DNA from: Rickettsia bellii RML369-C
GTDB taxonomy: Bacteria > Pseudomonadota > Alphaproteobacteria > Rickettsiales > Rickettsiaceae
Direction: 5' to 3'
DNA: 64,000 nt
NCBI RefSeq assembly: GCF_000012385.1
Contig: NC_007940.1
Coordinates: 1,240,001 to 1,304,000 of the forward strand
Within the stretch, counting starts at the first letter, position 1. The number at the start of each line of letters is the position of its first letter. A program made the position numbers and the translations under genes. Shown here in pieces: positions 1-14,735 of the stretch. The notes under the pieces are model-generated. The model was not told the origin of the DNA. It did no database searches and saw nothing but the letters and a program-made list of their open reading frames with translations.

Positions 1-1672
1 TGGGTTTGTTGGGAAATTATTCATAGAATTCGCATGGACTTTAGCGTTTTGTGTTTTATTTTCAGGATTTGTAGCCTTAACCTTAACACCCATGATGTCA
101 AGTCGTATGATTACTAAACATAACGCTCCGACACTTAAGTTTCTAGTTAAATTCAATGAGCTTTTACAATTAATACAGGACAAATATATTTATTACCTAA
201 ACCTAACTTTTGATAATAAAAAGAAATTTGTCCTAATTATTGCTGCATCATTTGTGGTATTAATAATCAGTTTTAAATTTGTGCAAAAAACCTTTATACC
301 TCAAGAAGATGACGGGTTCTTGCAATTATCTTTTAAAGGACCGGAAGGATCTAGCTTAGAGCATTCTACTGAAGTAGTAATAGAAGCTGAGAAAATCCTT
401 GCTAATTATAAAGACATAGCAGGTTACTTAATGGTAATAGGAGCAGGCGGTAGTGATAATGTCCTTTCTTTCGTACCATTAAAAGATTGGAAGCAGCGTT
501 CTAGATCGCAAGAAACAATCAAGAATATGCTAAATAAACAGTTCTCCGAGATAGCAGGTATGAAAGTTTTTGCTATGGATCCTCGCTCGATGGTCAGTAG
601 TGGCGGAGGTAGCCCTATCGAATTTACTATTCAAACAAATCTTGAGTATGATGATCTAGATAAAATATCGCAGCAATTTATAGATATAATGAAAGCAAAC
701 CCGATTTTTTCTAATGTTAATAGAAACCTACAATCAGCAATGCCAACTATTGCTATCGAAATTAATCGTGATAAAGCTTATTTGTATGGAATGAATATGG
801 CAAATATTGGTAAAACAGTGCAGTATTTGCTGGCAGGTCAACAAGTAGGTGATTTTAGAATGGGGAACGATCTGTATGAAGTGATGCTGCAATTTAATCA
901 AAAAGATCGTAGTAGCATTAGTGATTTTAGTAAAATTCTGATACCAACAAAAAATAATAATATGTTGCCCCTTGAATCAATAGCTAATATCACAGAAAAA
1001 ATATCCGTAAAATCATATAGCCATTATAACAACTCAAAATCTGTTACCATCTCTTCCGATCTTAGCCCTGATAGTAAAATCGAAGAGGCAATTAACGAAA
1101 TTAATAAGATAGCAGTTAAATTACTTGATCCAGGTAATACTATACTCGAATATATTGGGGAAATTAAACAAATGAAAGAAGCAGATAGTAATATGCTTAT
1201 GACATTTGGCTTTGCTCTCATATTCATTTATTTGGTGCTTGCAGCACAATTTGAAAGCTTTGTTGATCCATTATTAATATTGCTTGCTGTACCTTTTTCA
1301 ATAACCGGTGGCGTGCTTACTCTTTGGATTTCAGGTAACAGTCTTAATATGTATAGTAATATCGGGCTTATTACTTTAATTGGGCTAATCACTAAGAACT
1401 CTATTATGATAGTAGAATTTGCTAACCAACTAAGGGAAAAAGGAGCAAATATTAGAAATGCTATAATAGAAGCTTGTACTCTTCGCCTGCGACCAATCTT
1501 AATGACTACACTTGCTGCTGTTGTAGGTAGTATACCATTGATTTTTGCAACAGGTGCGGGAGCTAGTGCTCGTAATTCTATTGGTCTTGTAATAGTTGGT
1601 GGCTTAAGCATTGGTACTATATTTACAATTTTTGTTATACCTGTAATATATCAAACATTTAAGAAAAATTAA
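1..1672 (+). CDS. RND-family multidrug efflux permease, C-terminal half (5' end outside window)
   Basis: The frame is open from base 2, so the gene starts left of the window; 556 codons are visible. The first visible residues end in GFVALTLTPMMS, the helix that in AcrB-type pumps precedes the second periplasmic loop. A transmembrane segment follows near nt 215-285, then a long periplasmic porter/docking region, then a cluster of helices in the last third, including MIVEFANQLREKG and the Gly/Ala-rich LAAVVGSIPLIFATGAG. It ends with a final helix and a short basic tail. This is the usual plan of the C-terminal half of an inner-membrane proton/drug antiporter (HAE1 type). The ATG at nt 92 is internal. 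The partner adaptor and outer-membrane protein are not in the window and the substrate is unknown. Confidence 0.93.
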   Translation, partial: GFVGKLFIEFAWTLAFCVLFSGFVALTLTPMMSSRMITKHNAPTLKFLVKFNELLQLIQDKYIYYLNLTFDNKKKFVLIIAASFVVLIISFKFVQKTFIPQEDDGFLQLSFKGPEGSSLEHSTEVVIEAEKILANYKDIAGYLMVIGAGGSDNVLSFVPLKDWKQRSRSQETIKNMLNKQFSEIAGMKVFAMDPRSMVSSGGGSPIEFTIQTNLEYDDLDKISQQFIDIMKANPIFSNVNRNLQSAMPTIAIEINRDKAYLYGMNMANIGKTVQYLLAGQQVGDFRMGNDLYEVMLQFNQKDRSSISDFSKILIPTKNNNMLPLESIANITEKISVKSYSHYNNSKSVTISSDLSPDSKIEEAINEINKIAVKLLDPGNTILEYIGEIKQMKEADSNMLMTFGFALIFIYLVLAAQFESFVDPLLILLAVPFSITGGVLTLWISGNSLNMYSNIGLITLIGLITKNSIMIVEFANQLREKGANIRNAIIEACTLRLRPILMTTLAAVVGSIPLIFATGAGASARNSIGLVIVGGLSIGTIFTIFVIPVIYQTFKKN

Positions 1673-1674
1673 TA

Positions 1675-1697
1675 ATTTGTAAAATAATTTTACAAAT
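1675..1697 (+). terminator. AT-rich perfect palindrome just after the RND gene
   Basis: Two 11-base arms (1675-1685 and 1687-1697) are perfectly complementary around one central base, starting 2 bases after the stop codon. It could end transcription of the efflux gene. The stem is almost all A/T and there is no clean T-run, so the call is tentative. Confidence 0.4.
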
Positions 1698-1804
1698 ATA
1701 AAAATTTCAATGGACATCTATCTAAAAATAGGAAATTATAATTGTATGGTAAATTGTTTTGAAGTCTAGATTTACTTAAACATCAATAATATGGAGAGCA
1801 AAAT

Positions 1805-2041
1805 ATGCTAATAAATACTTCTAGTAATCCACTTATTACTACTATACATTTACTATCTTCTATAGGTGCTATAAATTGGGGACTAATTGGACTATTCAAT
1901 TTTAACCTAGTAACACTTTTATTTGGTTCATTCCCAATTATCGTTAAGTTACTTTATATAATTATTGGTTTTTGTGGGATATATTCATTTTTATGTTTAG
2001 GCAAATTATTATGTAAGCCAGGTGTAGAAAAGGGAAAATAA
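1805..2041 (+). CDS. DUF378 small membrane protein
   Basis: A 78-residue protein with two hydrophobic helices. The motif SSIGAINWGLIGLFNFNLV is typical of the DUF378/YuzA family (two-helix membrane proteins with a conserved G-A-I-N-W-G). A GGAG ribosome site sits 8 bases before the ATG. The function of the family is unknown. It lies 132 bases after the RND gene on the same strand and before a convergent rpoC; a strong hairpin follows it. Identification as DUF378 is confident; nothing can be said about its role beyond the inner membrane. Confidence 0.85.
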   Translation: MLINTSSNPLITTIHLLSSIGAINWGLIGLFNFNLVTLLFGSFPIIVKLLYIIIGFCGIYSFLCLGKLLCKPGVEKGK

Positions 2042-2051
2042 TTACTACTTC

Positions 2052-2085
2052 AGTATTATCCGTTGAGAAAAAAGCGGGTAATACT
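2052..2085 (+). terminator. hairpin terminator after DUF378 gene
   Basis: An 11-bp stem (2052-2062 with 2075-2085, one G-T pair) and 12-base loop, followed by ATTTTT. It begins 11 bases after the stop codon of the DUF378 gene, as a rho-independent terminator should. Confidence 0.65.
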
Positions 2086-2096
2086 ATTTTTAGTCA

Positions 2097-2125
2097 ATAT
2101 AACAAGATTCTATATCTTGTTATAT
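2097..2125 (-). terminator. hairpin between convergent genes, likely rpoC-side terminator
   Basis: Perfect 12-bp arms at 2097-2108 and 2114-2125 with a 5-base loop. On the minus strand it lies about 100 bases past the rpoC stop. A second, imperfect inverted repeat (2146-2155 with 2172-2181, GCAA-CTCA type, flanked by GACGAAGCAA) lies between it and rpoC. The latter looks like a remnant of the RPE family with CGAAGCAATCTCA cores seen elsewhere in the window. Confidence 0.5.
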
Positions 2126-2223
2126 TAATAGCTGAATTTTGACGAAGCAACCTCAGGAATATATTTCCTTATGAGATTGCTTTTTAACCTTAAGCATTTT
2201 CTTCGTCAAGTTTTGCTGCTACT

Positions 2224-6434
<4,211 letters not shown>

Positions 6435-6537
6435 ACTTCTTTATTAGAGTCGTTGTGTGAGTATACTTCTTTTCTTTCAAGAGCAGCATTATATACTCCT
6501 CCTAAAAGAAAATTTTAATAGTTTTATTCAGTAATCC

Positions 6538-9500
6538 TTAAGAAGTCACTTCAAGTTTTACATTAAGACATAAAGATCTAAATTCTTTTATCATCACGTT
6601 AAATGATTCAGGAATACCAGATTCAAAATTATTTTCACCACGCACTATAGAGTCATAAATCTTAATTCTACCATTTACGTCATCTGATTTAACAGTTAAC
6701 ATTTCTTGTAACGTATAAGCAGCTCCATATGCTTGTAATGCCCAGCATTCCATTTCCCCGAAACGCTGACCACCAAAATGCGATTTTCCTCCAAGAGGTT
6801 GCTGAGTCACTAAACTATAAGGACCTATAGAACGAGAGTGAATTTTATTATCTACCAAGTGATGTAGCTTTAATAAATATTTCTGCCCTACAGTTACTAA
6901 GCGATCAAAATATTCACCTGTTCTACCATCAATTAGCTTTACTTGCCCTGAAAGATCTTGACCTGCAAGCCTTAGCATATCCTTAACGTCTTCAACCTTT
7001 GCACCATCAAATACTGGAGTTGCAAAATATACTCCCTTAGCAGCTTCATTACAGAATGAAATAATTTCTTCGTCAGATTTTTCAAGTATATGATTAATAT
7101 TCTCACCATATAGCTCGATTAAAAACTTCTTAATCTTCTCAATACTTGCATGTTTAGTTTTATGTTCTTCTACTAAACCTGCTATTTTTTTTGCTAGATT
7201 CACTGATGCCCAACCAAGATGAGTTTCAAGCACTTGCCCTATATTCATACGAGAAGGAAGACCTAAAGGATTGAGAACAATATCAACTACAGTCCCATCT
7301 TCTAAGAATGGCATATCCTCTTCTGGCACAATACGTGAAATAACACCTTTATTTCCGTGTCTTCCTGCCATTTTATCACCAGGTTGTAATTTATGCTTAG
7401 TTGCGATAAATACTTTTACTACTTTTAAAGCACCTTGAGGTAAATCGTCTCCGCTTTGTAATTTTTCTACCTTAGTAGCGAACCTCTTATTAAGAGCTTC
7501 TTTTTTGCCATCATAATGACCTTTTAGCTGCTCTATTTCGTTCATTACATTTGCATCTTCAACAGTAAACTGCCAAAGTTGTCCTTTAGATAAACCTTTT
7601 AATATTTCGCTTGTAATAGTTTGCCCAGTCTTTACTGTCTTAGGACCATTAATACTTACCTGTCCTACTAAAAGCTTCTCAAGCCAACTAAATACAAAAT
7701 GCTCAATAATTTCTAATTCATCATCACGGTCTTTTGCTAATTTCTCAATTTGTTGTTTTTCAATAGCAATAGCACGCTGATCTTTTTCAACACCTCGACG
7801 AGAGAATACTCTTACTTCTACTACCGTTCCGCTAACCCCGGAAGGAACATGCAGCGATGAATCTTTCACATCAAAAGCTTTTTCTCCAAAAATAGCTCTC
7901 AGTAATTTTTCCTCAGGAGTAATAGGTGATTCACTTTTCGGCGTTACTTTCCCTACTAAAATATCACCTGCTTTTACTTCTGCACCTACATAAATTATTC
8001 CGACTTCATCTAAATGACGCAGAGCTTCCTCGCTTACGTTCGGTATATCACGAGTAATCTCTTCAGGACCAAGGCGAGTATCTCTTGCTATTACTTCAAA
8101 CTCTTCAATATGGACAGAAGTAAATACGTCTTCTTTTACTATTCGCTCTGATATTAAAATTGAATCTTCAAAATTGTATCCATTCCAAGGCAAGAAAGCG
8201 ACTAAAACATTTCTGCCTAAAGCAATTTCACCATTATCGGTACTAGGTCCGTCAGCTATAATATCATTCTTCTTAACATAATGACCTACCTTAACTAAAG
8301 GTTTTTGATTGATACAAGTATTATGATTAGATTTTTGGAATTTTAATAAGTTATAAATATCAACTGAAGGTGCACTTTCGGTTTTTTGAGCAATAGCTCT
8401 AATTACAATTCTATTTGAATCTACTTGCTCAACTATACCATCATTTAATGCAAGCACAGATGCTCCAGAATCTTTTGCTACTACTCCCTCAACTCCTGTA
8501 CCCACAAAAGGTGCATCAGTTTTAATTAAAGGAACCGCTTGTCTTTGCATGTTTGATCCCATCAAAGCACGGTTAGCATCATCATTTTCTAAGAACGGTA
8601 TAAGAGAAGCTGCAACAGATACAACCTGCATAGGCGTTACATCAATGAAGTCTACTTCGTGTGGCTCTACCATTACAAAATTGCCACCTTCAACTCGGCA
8701 ATTAATAAATTCGCCCTGTAATATCCCATCTTTATCAACCTTAGAATTTGCTTGACCGATCTTATACTTCCCTTCTTCAATAGCTGAAAGATATACTACT
8801 TCATCGGTTACATGCCCATCTTTGACTTTTCTATATGGGCTTTCTATAAAACCATGCTTATTTATTCTAGCATAAGTTGCCATAGAGTTAATTAGTCCGA
8901 TATTTTGACCTTCAGGTGTTTCAATAGGACAGATACGACCGTAATGAGTCGGATGCACATCACGCACTTCAAAACCTGCTCTATCACGACTAAGACCACC
9001 AGGCCCTAATGCTGATAATCTTCTTTTATGAGTTATTTCAGACAATGGATTTGTTTGATCCATAAATTGGGATAATTGCGAAGTACTGAAGAATTCCTTT
9101 ACTACAGAAACTAAAATTTTGGAATTCACTAAATCGTGAGGCATTACTGTATCAATATCACCTGCCGACATTCTTTCAACTACTGACTTTTCCATCCGGA
9201 CAAGACCTATTCTGAATTGATTTTCTATCAATTCACCAACCGATCTAACCCTTCTGTTACCTAAGTGATCAATATCGTCTATAATCCCTTTGCGATCTTT
9301 AAGCTCTACTAAAACTCTTAGTATATTTTTTATATCATCTGTAGTTAAAACAGTAGTTTCATCAGAGATATTTAGTTCTAACCTTGAATTCATTTTTATT
9401 CGACCTACTTCTGAAAGATCATATCTTTCAGGGTCAAAGAATAAATTATAAAATAAACTTTCAGCAGCTTCAATATTAGCAGGCTCTCCCGGTCTTAATA

Positions 9501-10656
9501 CTCTAAAAATATCAAATAATGCTGATTCACGATCTTGGTTTTTATCAGAAAATAAAGTATTTCTTATATATGGACCAGATTGAGGATTAATTACTAATAC
9601 GCTAATATTTTTAATTTTAAGATCACTAATTACACTAAGTAATTCAACAGTAATCATTTCACCGATTTTTGCTAATATTTCATCGCTTTCAGGGTCTTTT
9701 AAATCCTCAGATAAATATTTACCAATCAAAGCTTTATGAGATACTAAAATATTATTAAGTCCTTCCCCAGCATATTTTTTAGCTAAGCGAGGAGTAATTT
9801 TTTGCCCTGCTTTAAGCAAAACATTTCCCGTATCAGCATCTATTAAATCACTTGTTAATCTATGAGCAGTAATATGGCTAGGCATAAATTTAACTGCCCA
9901 TCCCTTATTTTTAACAACTTTATAATTTACTGAATCATAATAAAATTTTATAATTTCTTCTGTACTCATGCCTATTGCTTTAAGCAAAGTAGTAGCATAA
10001 AGTTTTCTTTTTCTATCTATTCTAAAATAAATAATATCTTTAGCATCAAACTCTAAATCAAGCCATGATCCTCTATATGGAATAACACGTGCAGAATATA
10101 AAAGTTTTCTAGAAGAATGAACTTTGCCCTCATCATGATAGAAGAATACCCCAGGTGAGCGATGCATTTGCGATACAACTACCCTTTCTGTACCATTAAT
10201 GATAAAAGTACCATTTTTAGTCATTAATGGGATATTACCCATATATACTTGCTGCTCTTTGATACCTTTAATCTCTCGGCTTCCAGTATCTTCGTCTATA
10301 TCCCAGATACTTAATCTTAAGGTTACTTTAAGAGCAGAATCATAGCTTAAGCTTCTTTGAGTGCATTCCTCCACATCATATTTTGGAGTATCAAATTCAT
10401 ATTTAACGAATTCTAAATTAGCTATATTAGAAGGATCAGAGATAGGAAAAATTGAATTTAATATAGATTGTAAGCCTTTATTTTTTCTTTCGGAATCTTT
10501 TGTATCTAGCTGTAGAAAATTTTTTTCATATGAATTTTTTTGAATTTCAATCAAATTCGGTATATCTGCTACTAAATTTATATGACCAAAATTTTTTCTT
10601 ACTCTTTTATTATGTGACAAGGGTTGTACTTCAATATTATCCCTTAATGAAACCAT
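6538..10656 (-). CDS. rpoB: DNA-directed RNA polymerase beta subunit
   Basis: The 1372-residue second large RNA polymerase subunit. It has the rifampicin-binding cluster ([20 protein letters not shown]) with the usual susceptible-type residues, and the conserved [12 protein letters not shown] near the active centre. An AGGAG ribosome site lies 7 bases before the ATG. Residue 973 is Leu (codon TTA, 7738-7740) in [12 protein letters not shown]. From memory, rickettsiae susceptible to rifampicin have Phe there and a naturally resistant group has Leu. The gene is preceded by a 624-base leader with several hairpins after rplL and followed by rpoC, so it probably belongs to the rplKAJL-rpoBC unit with partial readthrough. 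Confidence 0.98.
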   Translation of the reverse strand: MVSLRDNIEVQPLSHNKRVRKNFGHINLVADIPNLIEIQKNSYEKNFLQLDTKDSERKNKGLQSILNSIFPISDPSNIANLEFVKYEFDTPKYDVEECTQRSLSYDSALKVTLRLSIWDIDEDTGSREIKGIKEQQVYMGNIPLMTKNGTFIINGTERVVVSQMHRSPGVFFYHDEGKVHSSRKLLYSARVIPYRGSWLDLEFDAKDIIYFRIDRKRKLYATTLLKAIGMSTEEIIKFYYDSVNYKVVKNKGWAVKFMPSHITAHRLTSDLIDADTGNVLLKAGQKITPRLAKKYAGEGLNNILVSHKALIGKYLSEDLKDPESDEILAKIGEMITVELLSVISDLKIKNISVLVINPQSGPYIRNTLFSDKNQDRESALFDIFRVLRPGEPANIEAAESLFYNLFFDPERYDLSEVGRIKMNSRLELNISDETTVLTTDDIKNILRVLVELKDRKGIIDDIDHLGNRRVRSVGELIENQFRIGLVRMEKSVVERMSAGDIDTVMPHDLVNSKILVSVVKEFFSTSQLSQFMDQTNPLSEITHKRRLSALGPGGLSRDRAGFEVRDVHPTHYGRICPIETPEGQNIGLINSMATYARINKHGFIESPYRKVKDGHVTDEVVYLSAIEEGKYKIGQANSKVDKDGILQGEFINCRVEGGNFVMVEPHEVDFIDVTPMQVVSVAASLIPFLENDDANRALMGSNMQRQAVPLIKTDAPFVGTGVEGVVAKDSGASVLALNDGIVEQVDSNRIVIRAIAQKTESAPSVDIYNLLKFQKSNHNTCINQKPLVKVGHYVKKNDIIADGPSTDNGEIALGRNVLVAFLPWNGYNFEDSILISERIVKEDVFTSVHIEEFEVIARDTRLGPEEITRDIPNVSEEALRHLDEVGIIYVGAEVKAGDILVGKVTPKSESPITPEEKLLRAIFGEKAFDVKDSSLHVPSGVSGTVVEVRVFSRRGVEKDQRAIAIEKQQIEKLAKDRDDELEIIEHFVFSWLEKLLVGQVSINGPKTVKTGQTITSEILKGLSKGQLWQFTVEDANVMNEIEQLKGHYDGKKEALNKRFATKVEKLQSGDDLPQGALKVVKVFIATKHKLQPGDKMAGRHGNKGVISRIVPEEDMPFLEDGTVVDIVLNPLGLPSRMNIGQVLETHLGWASVNLAKKIAGLVEEHKTKHASIEKIKKFLIELYGENINHILEKSDEEIISFCNEAAKGVYFATPVFDGAKVEDVKDMLRLAGQDLSGQVKLIDGRTGEYFDRLVTVGQKYLLKLHHLVDNKIHSRSIGPYSLVTQQPLGGKSHFGGQRFGEMECWALQAYGAAYTLQEMLTVKSDDVNGRIKIYDSIVRGENNFESGIPESFNVMIKEFRSLCLNVKLEVTS

Positions 10657-11176
10657 ATAATCTCCTGACTGATAAAAAATTAACTATCAACATTGAAGTT
10701 AACAGTTAAAGAAACTTAATAGACTTATTATTAAACTTTATTAACGCAAGCATTAAGATAAGATTTTAAAAAATCTGTCTTAATACTGATAAAAACAAGG
10801 AAATAATAGCTTAAGGTGGCTTTTGCTATCATTTTTATACTGTAAATTTTTTTAATATAATTTACGGTAAATCTTCATTTAATTAAGGACAAATCTTGCC
10901 AAAACCCTAATCTCTTTAGTCGAATTTTAAGATTAAATTTTTATCTTAAAATTTGCATTATTAACACTTTTCAAAGTGTGTATATTTTAATGCTTAAGGT
11001 CTAAGTTACGTAAATATGGTGTTACACTTTATATAACTTAAATACATTAACTAAAATTTTTGTTAAATGAAGATAATTTTGATAAAAATTTTTAATGGTA
11101 ATTTTTAACTTAGCGTTAACTACTAGAAATTACTAACAAATCACTTTATAAAAAAGTAATTCATTAACAAAATAGC
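10657..11176 (-). other. long rplL-rpoB spacer without a gene
   Basis: About 520 bases of very AT-rich sequence with no credible reading frame. It contains small hairpins (for example ACACTTT/AAAGTGT near 10964-10981 and TAAGAT/ATCTTA near 10927-10947). I see no good -35/-10 pair. It may hold the rpoB leader and an attenuation or processing site, as spacers of this place do in other bacteria; no element was recognised. Confidence 0.4.
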
Positions 11177-11218
11177 TAAAAGCCTTATTTAAATTTAATT
11201 ACTAAAATAAGGCTTTTA
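11177..11218 (-). terminator. terminator/attenuator hairpin downstream of rplL
   Basis: Perfect 14-bp arms (11177-11190 and 11205-11218, TAAAAGCCTTATTT type) with a 14-base loop. On the minus strand it lies 62 bases after the rplL stop and the distal arm ends in a T-rich stretch. It sits between rplL and rpoB, where an attenuator that lowers rpoBC expression relative to rplJL is expected. Confidence 0.7.
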
Positions 11219-11280
11219 AAAATTCTAATAAGCAATTTTAAATTTTATATTAACGTAAAAAATTTATTATAAAAATAAAA

Positions 11281-11652
11281 TTACTTTAATTCTACTTTTG
11301 CTCCAGCAGCTTCTAATTTGCTTTTAATTTCTTCTGCTTCTGCTTTTTTCACATTACTCTTAATTGGTTTTGGAGCTTCATCAACTAATTTTTTAGCTTC
11401 AATTAAACCAAGACCTGTAATTTCTTTTACAACTTTAATTACTTCCACTTTTTTATCACCGCTAGAAGCTAAAACTACTTCAAAATCAGTTTTTTCAGCA
11501 GCTGCTTCAGCAGCAGGAGCGGCAGCGGCTGCTACAGCTACAGGTGCTGCTGCAGATACACCCCATTTTTCTTCTAACATTTTTACAAGCTCAGCTGCTT
11601 GCATTAATGTTAAAGATGATAATTGTTCTTCAATTTTAGCTAAATCTGCCAT
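11281..11652 (-). CDS. rplL: 50S ribosomal protein L7/L12
   Basis: A 123-residue stalk protein: N-terminal dimerisation helices ([20 protein letters not shown]), an Ala/Pro-rich hinge at about residues 35-52, and the C-terminal factor-binding domain with [19 protein letters not shown]. Length and motifs match the family. An AAGGAAAA ribosome site precedes the start. It lies 38 bases after rplJ in the same operon and forms with L10 the stalk that recruits EF-G and EF-Tu. Confidence 0.98.
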   Translation of the reverse strand: MADLAKIEEQLSSLTLMQAAELVKMLEEKWGVSAAAPVAVAAAAAPAAEAAAEKTDFEVVLASSGDKKVEVIKVVKEITGLGLIEAKKLVDEAPKPIKSNVKKAEAEEIKSKLEAAGAKVELK

Positions 11653-11690
11653 AATTTTTTCCTTTTTACTTTTATATATTATTATCTGAA

Positions 11691-12200
11691 TTAATTTTTA
11701 CTAGCATTTGCTTGTATTACCCTGGCTAAGCTTGAAGACGGTGCTTGTAAAACGCCTGCAATCTTAGTAGCCGGAGCTTGTAATAACCCAACAATTTTAC
11801 TTCTAAGCTCATTTAATGAAGGTAACTTAGAAAGTTCTTTTATTGAATGTTCATTTAATACTTGTTTATCGACTATACCGCCAACAATCTTAAGATTTTC
11901 ATTACTTTTAGCAAAATTAACTACTAATTTTGCCATTTCAACCGGTTCTTTAGAATAAACAATAGCGGTAGGACCTGAAAATAAGCTTACGATATCATCA
12001 AGACCTGCTTTATTTGCTGCTATTTTTGCTAAAGTATTTTTAACAACTTTAAAACCTGCATCTTTAGACTTAAGAGACTCTCTAAGTGAATTGACTTCAC
12101 TAACAGTTAATCCGTGATAATGAGCAACGATTACAGATGGCGAATCTTTATAAATACTTGCTATTTCTTCTACAACTTCCGGTTTTTCTGATCTTAACAC
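11691..12200 (-). CDS. rplJ: 50S ribosomal protein L10
   Basis: A 169-residue L10 with the N-terminal rRNA-binding domain ([17 protein letters not shown]) and a C-terminal helix that binds L7/L12 dimers ([15 protein letters not shown]). The start codon is GTG at 12198-12200, with AAGGAG ten bases upstream. The 277-base spacer upstream toward rplA is the position of the L10 leader, where L10-L12 complexes repress translation in other bacteria. I did not resolve that structure here. Confidence 0.97.
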   Translation of the reverse strand: MLRSEKPEVVEEIASIYKDSPSVIVAHYHGLTVSEVNSLRESLKSKDAGFKVVKNTLAKIAANKAGLDDIVSLFSGPTAIVYSKEPVEMAKLVVNFAKSNENLKIVGGIVDKQVLNEHSIKELSKLPSLNELRSKIVGLLQAPATKIAGVLQAPSSSLARVIQANASKN

Positions 12201-12477
12201 TTTATTAATTCTCCTTGTTACAACACTTGAGATGTTTCTATATTTTTCTCAATAACTTATTATTTATTAAGATAGCTATTTTTTTATATTTTATTAGTCT
12301 ACTTATAAAAACAGTATAAACTTAGTAAATTTATCTTCACTGACATATTAGTCAATTTGTAAAGTTTTACTTAAAGCTATAGTGGCTTTCACCGCATAAT
12401 TTATAAAATTTATTACAAACGAGTTTAATATATTAGGCTTTGCTAAAGGATCTAGACTCAAATGTATTAAATTTAGT

Positions 12478-13197
12478 TTATGCTATACTAGCTAAATCTA
12501 TTTGTACTGATGCACCCATAGTAGAAGATAAATATATTGCTTTTAAATAACTTCCTTTCACTCCAGTAGGTTTTGCTTTAACTACTGCATCAATAAACGC
12601 TTTCAAATTTTTTAATAAATCTTGATCCGGAAAAGATAATTTTCCAAGCCCTGCGTGAATTATACCTGCTTTTTCTGCTCTATATTCTACTTGACCACTT
12701 TTAGCATTCTTAACAGCACCCTTAATATCTAATGTCACAGTTCCGAGTTTAGGATTCGGCATTAAACCTTTTGGTCCTAAAATTCTTGCAACTGAACCTA
12801 TAACTGCCATCATATCAGGAGTAGCTATACATACATCAAAATTGATCTTACCAGCTTTAATTTCATCAATAATATTGGTTGAGCCTACTAAATCTGCACC
12901 TGCAACTTTCGCTTCTTCTTCTCTTTCTTCTTTACAAATAACGGCAACTCTTACAGTCTTACCTGTACCTGCGGGTAAATTAACTACACCACGTACCATT
13001 TGATCAGAATGTCTTGGATCAATTCCAAGCTTCATAACTATTTCTAAGGTTGGATCAAATTTAACATAAGAAGCGGATTTTAATTTCTCAACCGCAGTTG
13101 TTAAATTATATAAACTATCCGATCTTACTTTAATGCGTGCTTCTCTTATTTTCTTACCGCCGCTAGATTTTATAGCAACATCTTTGTTATTTGACAT
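12478..13197 (-). CDS. rplA: 50S ribosomal protein L1
   Basis: A 239-residue ribosomal protein L1 with [15 protein letters not shown] and [18 protein letters not shown] motifs. It binds 23S rRNA at the mobile L1 stalk. The start lies five bases after the rplK stop, with GGGAA as ribosome site inside the end of rplK, so the two genes are coupled. In other bacteria L1 represses translation of its own rplKA message. Confidence 0.97.
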   Translation of the reverse strand: MSNNKDVAIKSSGGKKIREARIKVRSDSLYNLTTAVEKLKSASYVKFDPTLEIVMKLGIDPRHSDQMVRGVVNLPAGTGKTVRVAVICKEEREEEAKVAGADLVGSTNIIDEIKAGKINFDVCIATPDMMAVIGSVARILGPKGLMPNPKLGTVTLDIKGAVKNAKSGQVEYRAEKAGIIHAGLGKLSFPDQDLLKNLKAFIDAVVKAKPTGVKGSYLKAIYLSSTMGASVQIDLASIA

Positions 13198-13202
13198 AAT
13201 AA

Positions 13203-13637
13203 TTAATTCCCTACAACTTCAATTCCCATAGATGCTGCACTACCACAAATAATCTTTGTTGCAGCTTTAATATCTTTTGTATTTAAATCAGGCATTTTTA
13301 ACTTTGCAATCTCACGGCAATCATCCATAGTGATTTTACCTACCACAGCTTCCTTTTTAGTAGCCCCAGACCCTTTTTTAACTTTAGCATATTTCTTTAT
13401 AAGATAAGATGCCGGCGGTGTTTTAACTATAAAAGTAAAACTCTTATCTACATATATAGTAATAACAGTTGGAAGAGGTGTTCCTTTTTCAATACTTTGT
13501 GTAGCAGCGTTAAAAGCTTTACAAAATTCCATAATATTAACTTTTCTTTGTCCAAGCGTTGACCCTATAGGAGGAGCAGCGGTAGCTTCACCAGCATTTA
13601 CATTCAAGTTAATATGACCTTCTATTTTTTGTGCCAT
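13203..13637 (-). CDS. rplK: 50S ribosomal protein L11
   Basis: A 144-residue L11 with N-terminal Ala/Pro-rich [19 protein letters not shown] and C-terminal rRNA-binding domain ([20 protein letters not shown]). It forms the GTPase-associated centre with 23S rRNA and is the thiostrepton site. AAGGATA lies upstream of the ATG. It is the first ribosomal gene after nusG, with a 101-base spacer. Confidence 0.97.
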   Translation of the reverse strand: MAQKIEGHINLNVNAGEATAAPPIGSTLGQRKVNIMEFCKAFNAATQSIEKGTPLPTVITIYVDKSFTFIVKTPPASYLIKKYAKVKKGSGATKKEAVVGKITMDDCREIAKLKMPDLNTKDIKAATKIICGSAASMGIEVVGN

Positions 13638-13738
13638 TTACAAATATCCTTCTTTTCTTTCTTATTATAGTCTTAGAATTTTCTTTTATTTTTAAAGATA
13701 ATCAAATAATAATTTTATTTATTTACAATCTATTTACA

Positions 13739-14311
13739 TTAGTCGTTTTTCTTTACTTGAGTAAAGCTCAACTCTATCGGAGTTGCTTTACCAAATATTG
13801 ATACTGAAACTTTTAATCTAGCTTTTTCTTGATCTACTTCTTCTACAGTACCTGTAAAGGTTTCAAAAGGTCCTTCTGTAACAGTTACTATTTCGCCGAC
13901 CTCATATAATTTCGCATCTTTTGCTTCTTTAGCTTCTGTTTCTAATCTAATATTCTGTATTTCGCTTTCTGTAAGAGCTTTTGGAGTAGTTTTACTACCT
14001 AAAAAGCCTGTTACTCCTGGTATATTTTTTACTAAATGCCAAGATTTATCTGTCATATTCATTTTTATTAGAATATAACTAGGCATTAATTTTTTTTCTA
14101 CCTTGACGTTTTTACTGCGTTTAACTTCGGAAACACCAAAAACCGGTACTAATATATCATCAAAAAAATCTGACATTTTCTGCTTGCTAATTCTCTCAAG
14201 CATAATTCGTTTTATACGATTTTCTGCTCCTGATGCAGTATGTATAACGTACCACTTTTTTGTATCTTTTTCAGAATTTGACAATATATCATCTATATTT
14301 TGTTCTGCCAC
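13739..14311 (-). CDS. nusG: transcription termination/antitermination factor NusG
   Basis: A 190-residue NusG: an N-terminal NGN domain ([16 protein letters not shown], ending in IPGVTGFLG) and a C-terminal KOW domain ([17 protein letters not shown]). The start is GTG at 14309-14311 with AAGGAA upstream. It couples RNA polymerase to ribosomes or Rho. It lies 18 bases after secE, in the conserved secE-nusG-rplK order. Confidence 0.97.
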   Translation of the reverse strand: MAEQNIDDILSNSEKDTKKWYVIHTASGAENRIKRIMLERISKQKMSDFFDDILVPVFGVSEVKRSKNVKVEKKLMPSYILIKMNMTDKSWHLVKNIPGVTGFLGSKTTPKALTESEIQNIRLETEAKEAKDAKLYEVGEIVTVTEGPFETFTGTVEEVDQEKARLKVSVSIFGKATPIELSFTQVKKND

Positions 14312-14329
14312 AATTTATTCCTTGATAAC

Positions 14330-14530
14330 TTATTTACCGATGTTAAGTAAAATTTGTATTATATTATGTATACCATAATCGAGCACTAAACAAATTAGGC
14401 TAAAAACAAAAACCGCTACTATGACTACTAAAGTCGAAGCAGTTAACTCTTTTTTAGTGGGCCAAACTACTTTATAAGCTTCTTGTTTAACTTGTTCAAA
14501 AAACTTATATATTTTATATTCTTTAAACAT
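14330..14530 (-). CDS. secE: preprotein translocase subunit SecE
   Basis: A 66-residue single-span SecE. The amphipathic segment has the hallmark [13 protein letters not shown], followed by one transmembrane helix ([20 protein letters not shown]). This is the short form found in most bacteria; E. coli SecE has two additional helices. It stabilises SecY in the inner-membrane channel. No strong ribosome site is visible. Confidence 0.96.
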
Positions 14531-14571
14531 ATTTATAAGTTATTTTATAGTAAAAACCCTATTATTTGTAA

Positions 14572-14647
14572 TGGCAGGAGCGACAGGCATCGAACCCGCA
14601 ACCTCCGGTTTTGGAGACCGGTGCTCTACCAATTGAGCTACACTCCT
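14572..14647 (-). tRNA. tRNA-Trp (anticodon CCA)
   Basis: A 76-nt cloverleaf on the minus strand with a 7-bp acceptor stem (AGGAGTG with CGCTCCT), D loop AGCTCAATTGGTAGAGC, anticodon loop CTCCAAA giving CCA, T arm GGGTTCGATGCC, and an encoded 3' CCA. It lies between fusA and secE in the same orientation, so it is probably cut out of the operon transcript. Confidence 0.98.
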
Positions 14648-14735
14648 ATCATATTTTAAATAAAAAATCAACAAAATTTATTGAAAACCTTTTTATTTAA
14701 ATATAATATTTTTAATTTTAAGCTAATAATAAATA

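Noticed and set aside
12201..12477. Spacer between rplA and rplJ as a defined L10 leader
   Set aside because: The place is right, but I could not identify the specific kink-turn or stem pattern with confidence, so no feature was called.
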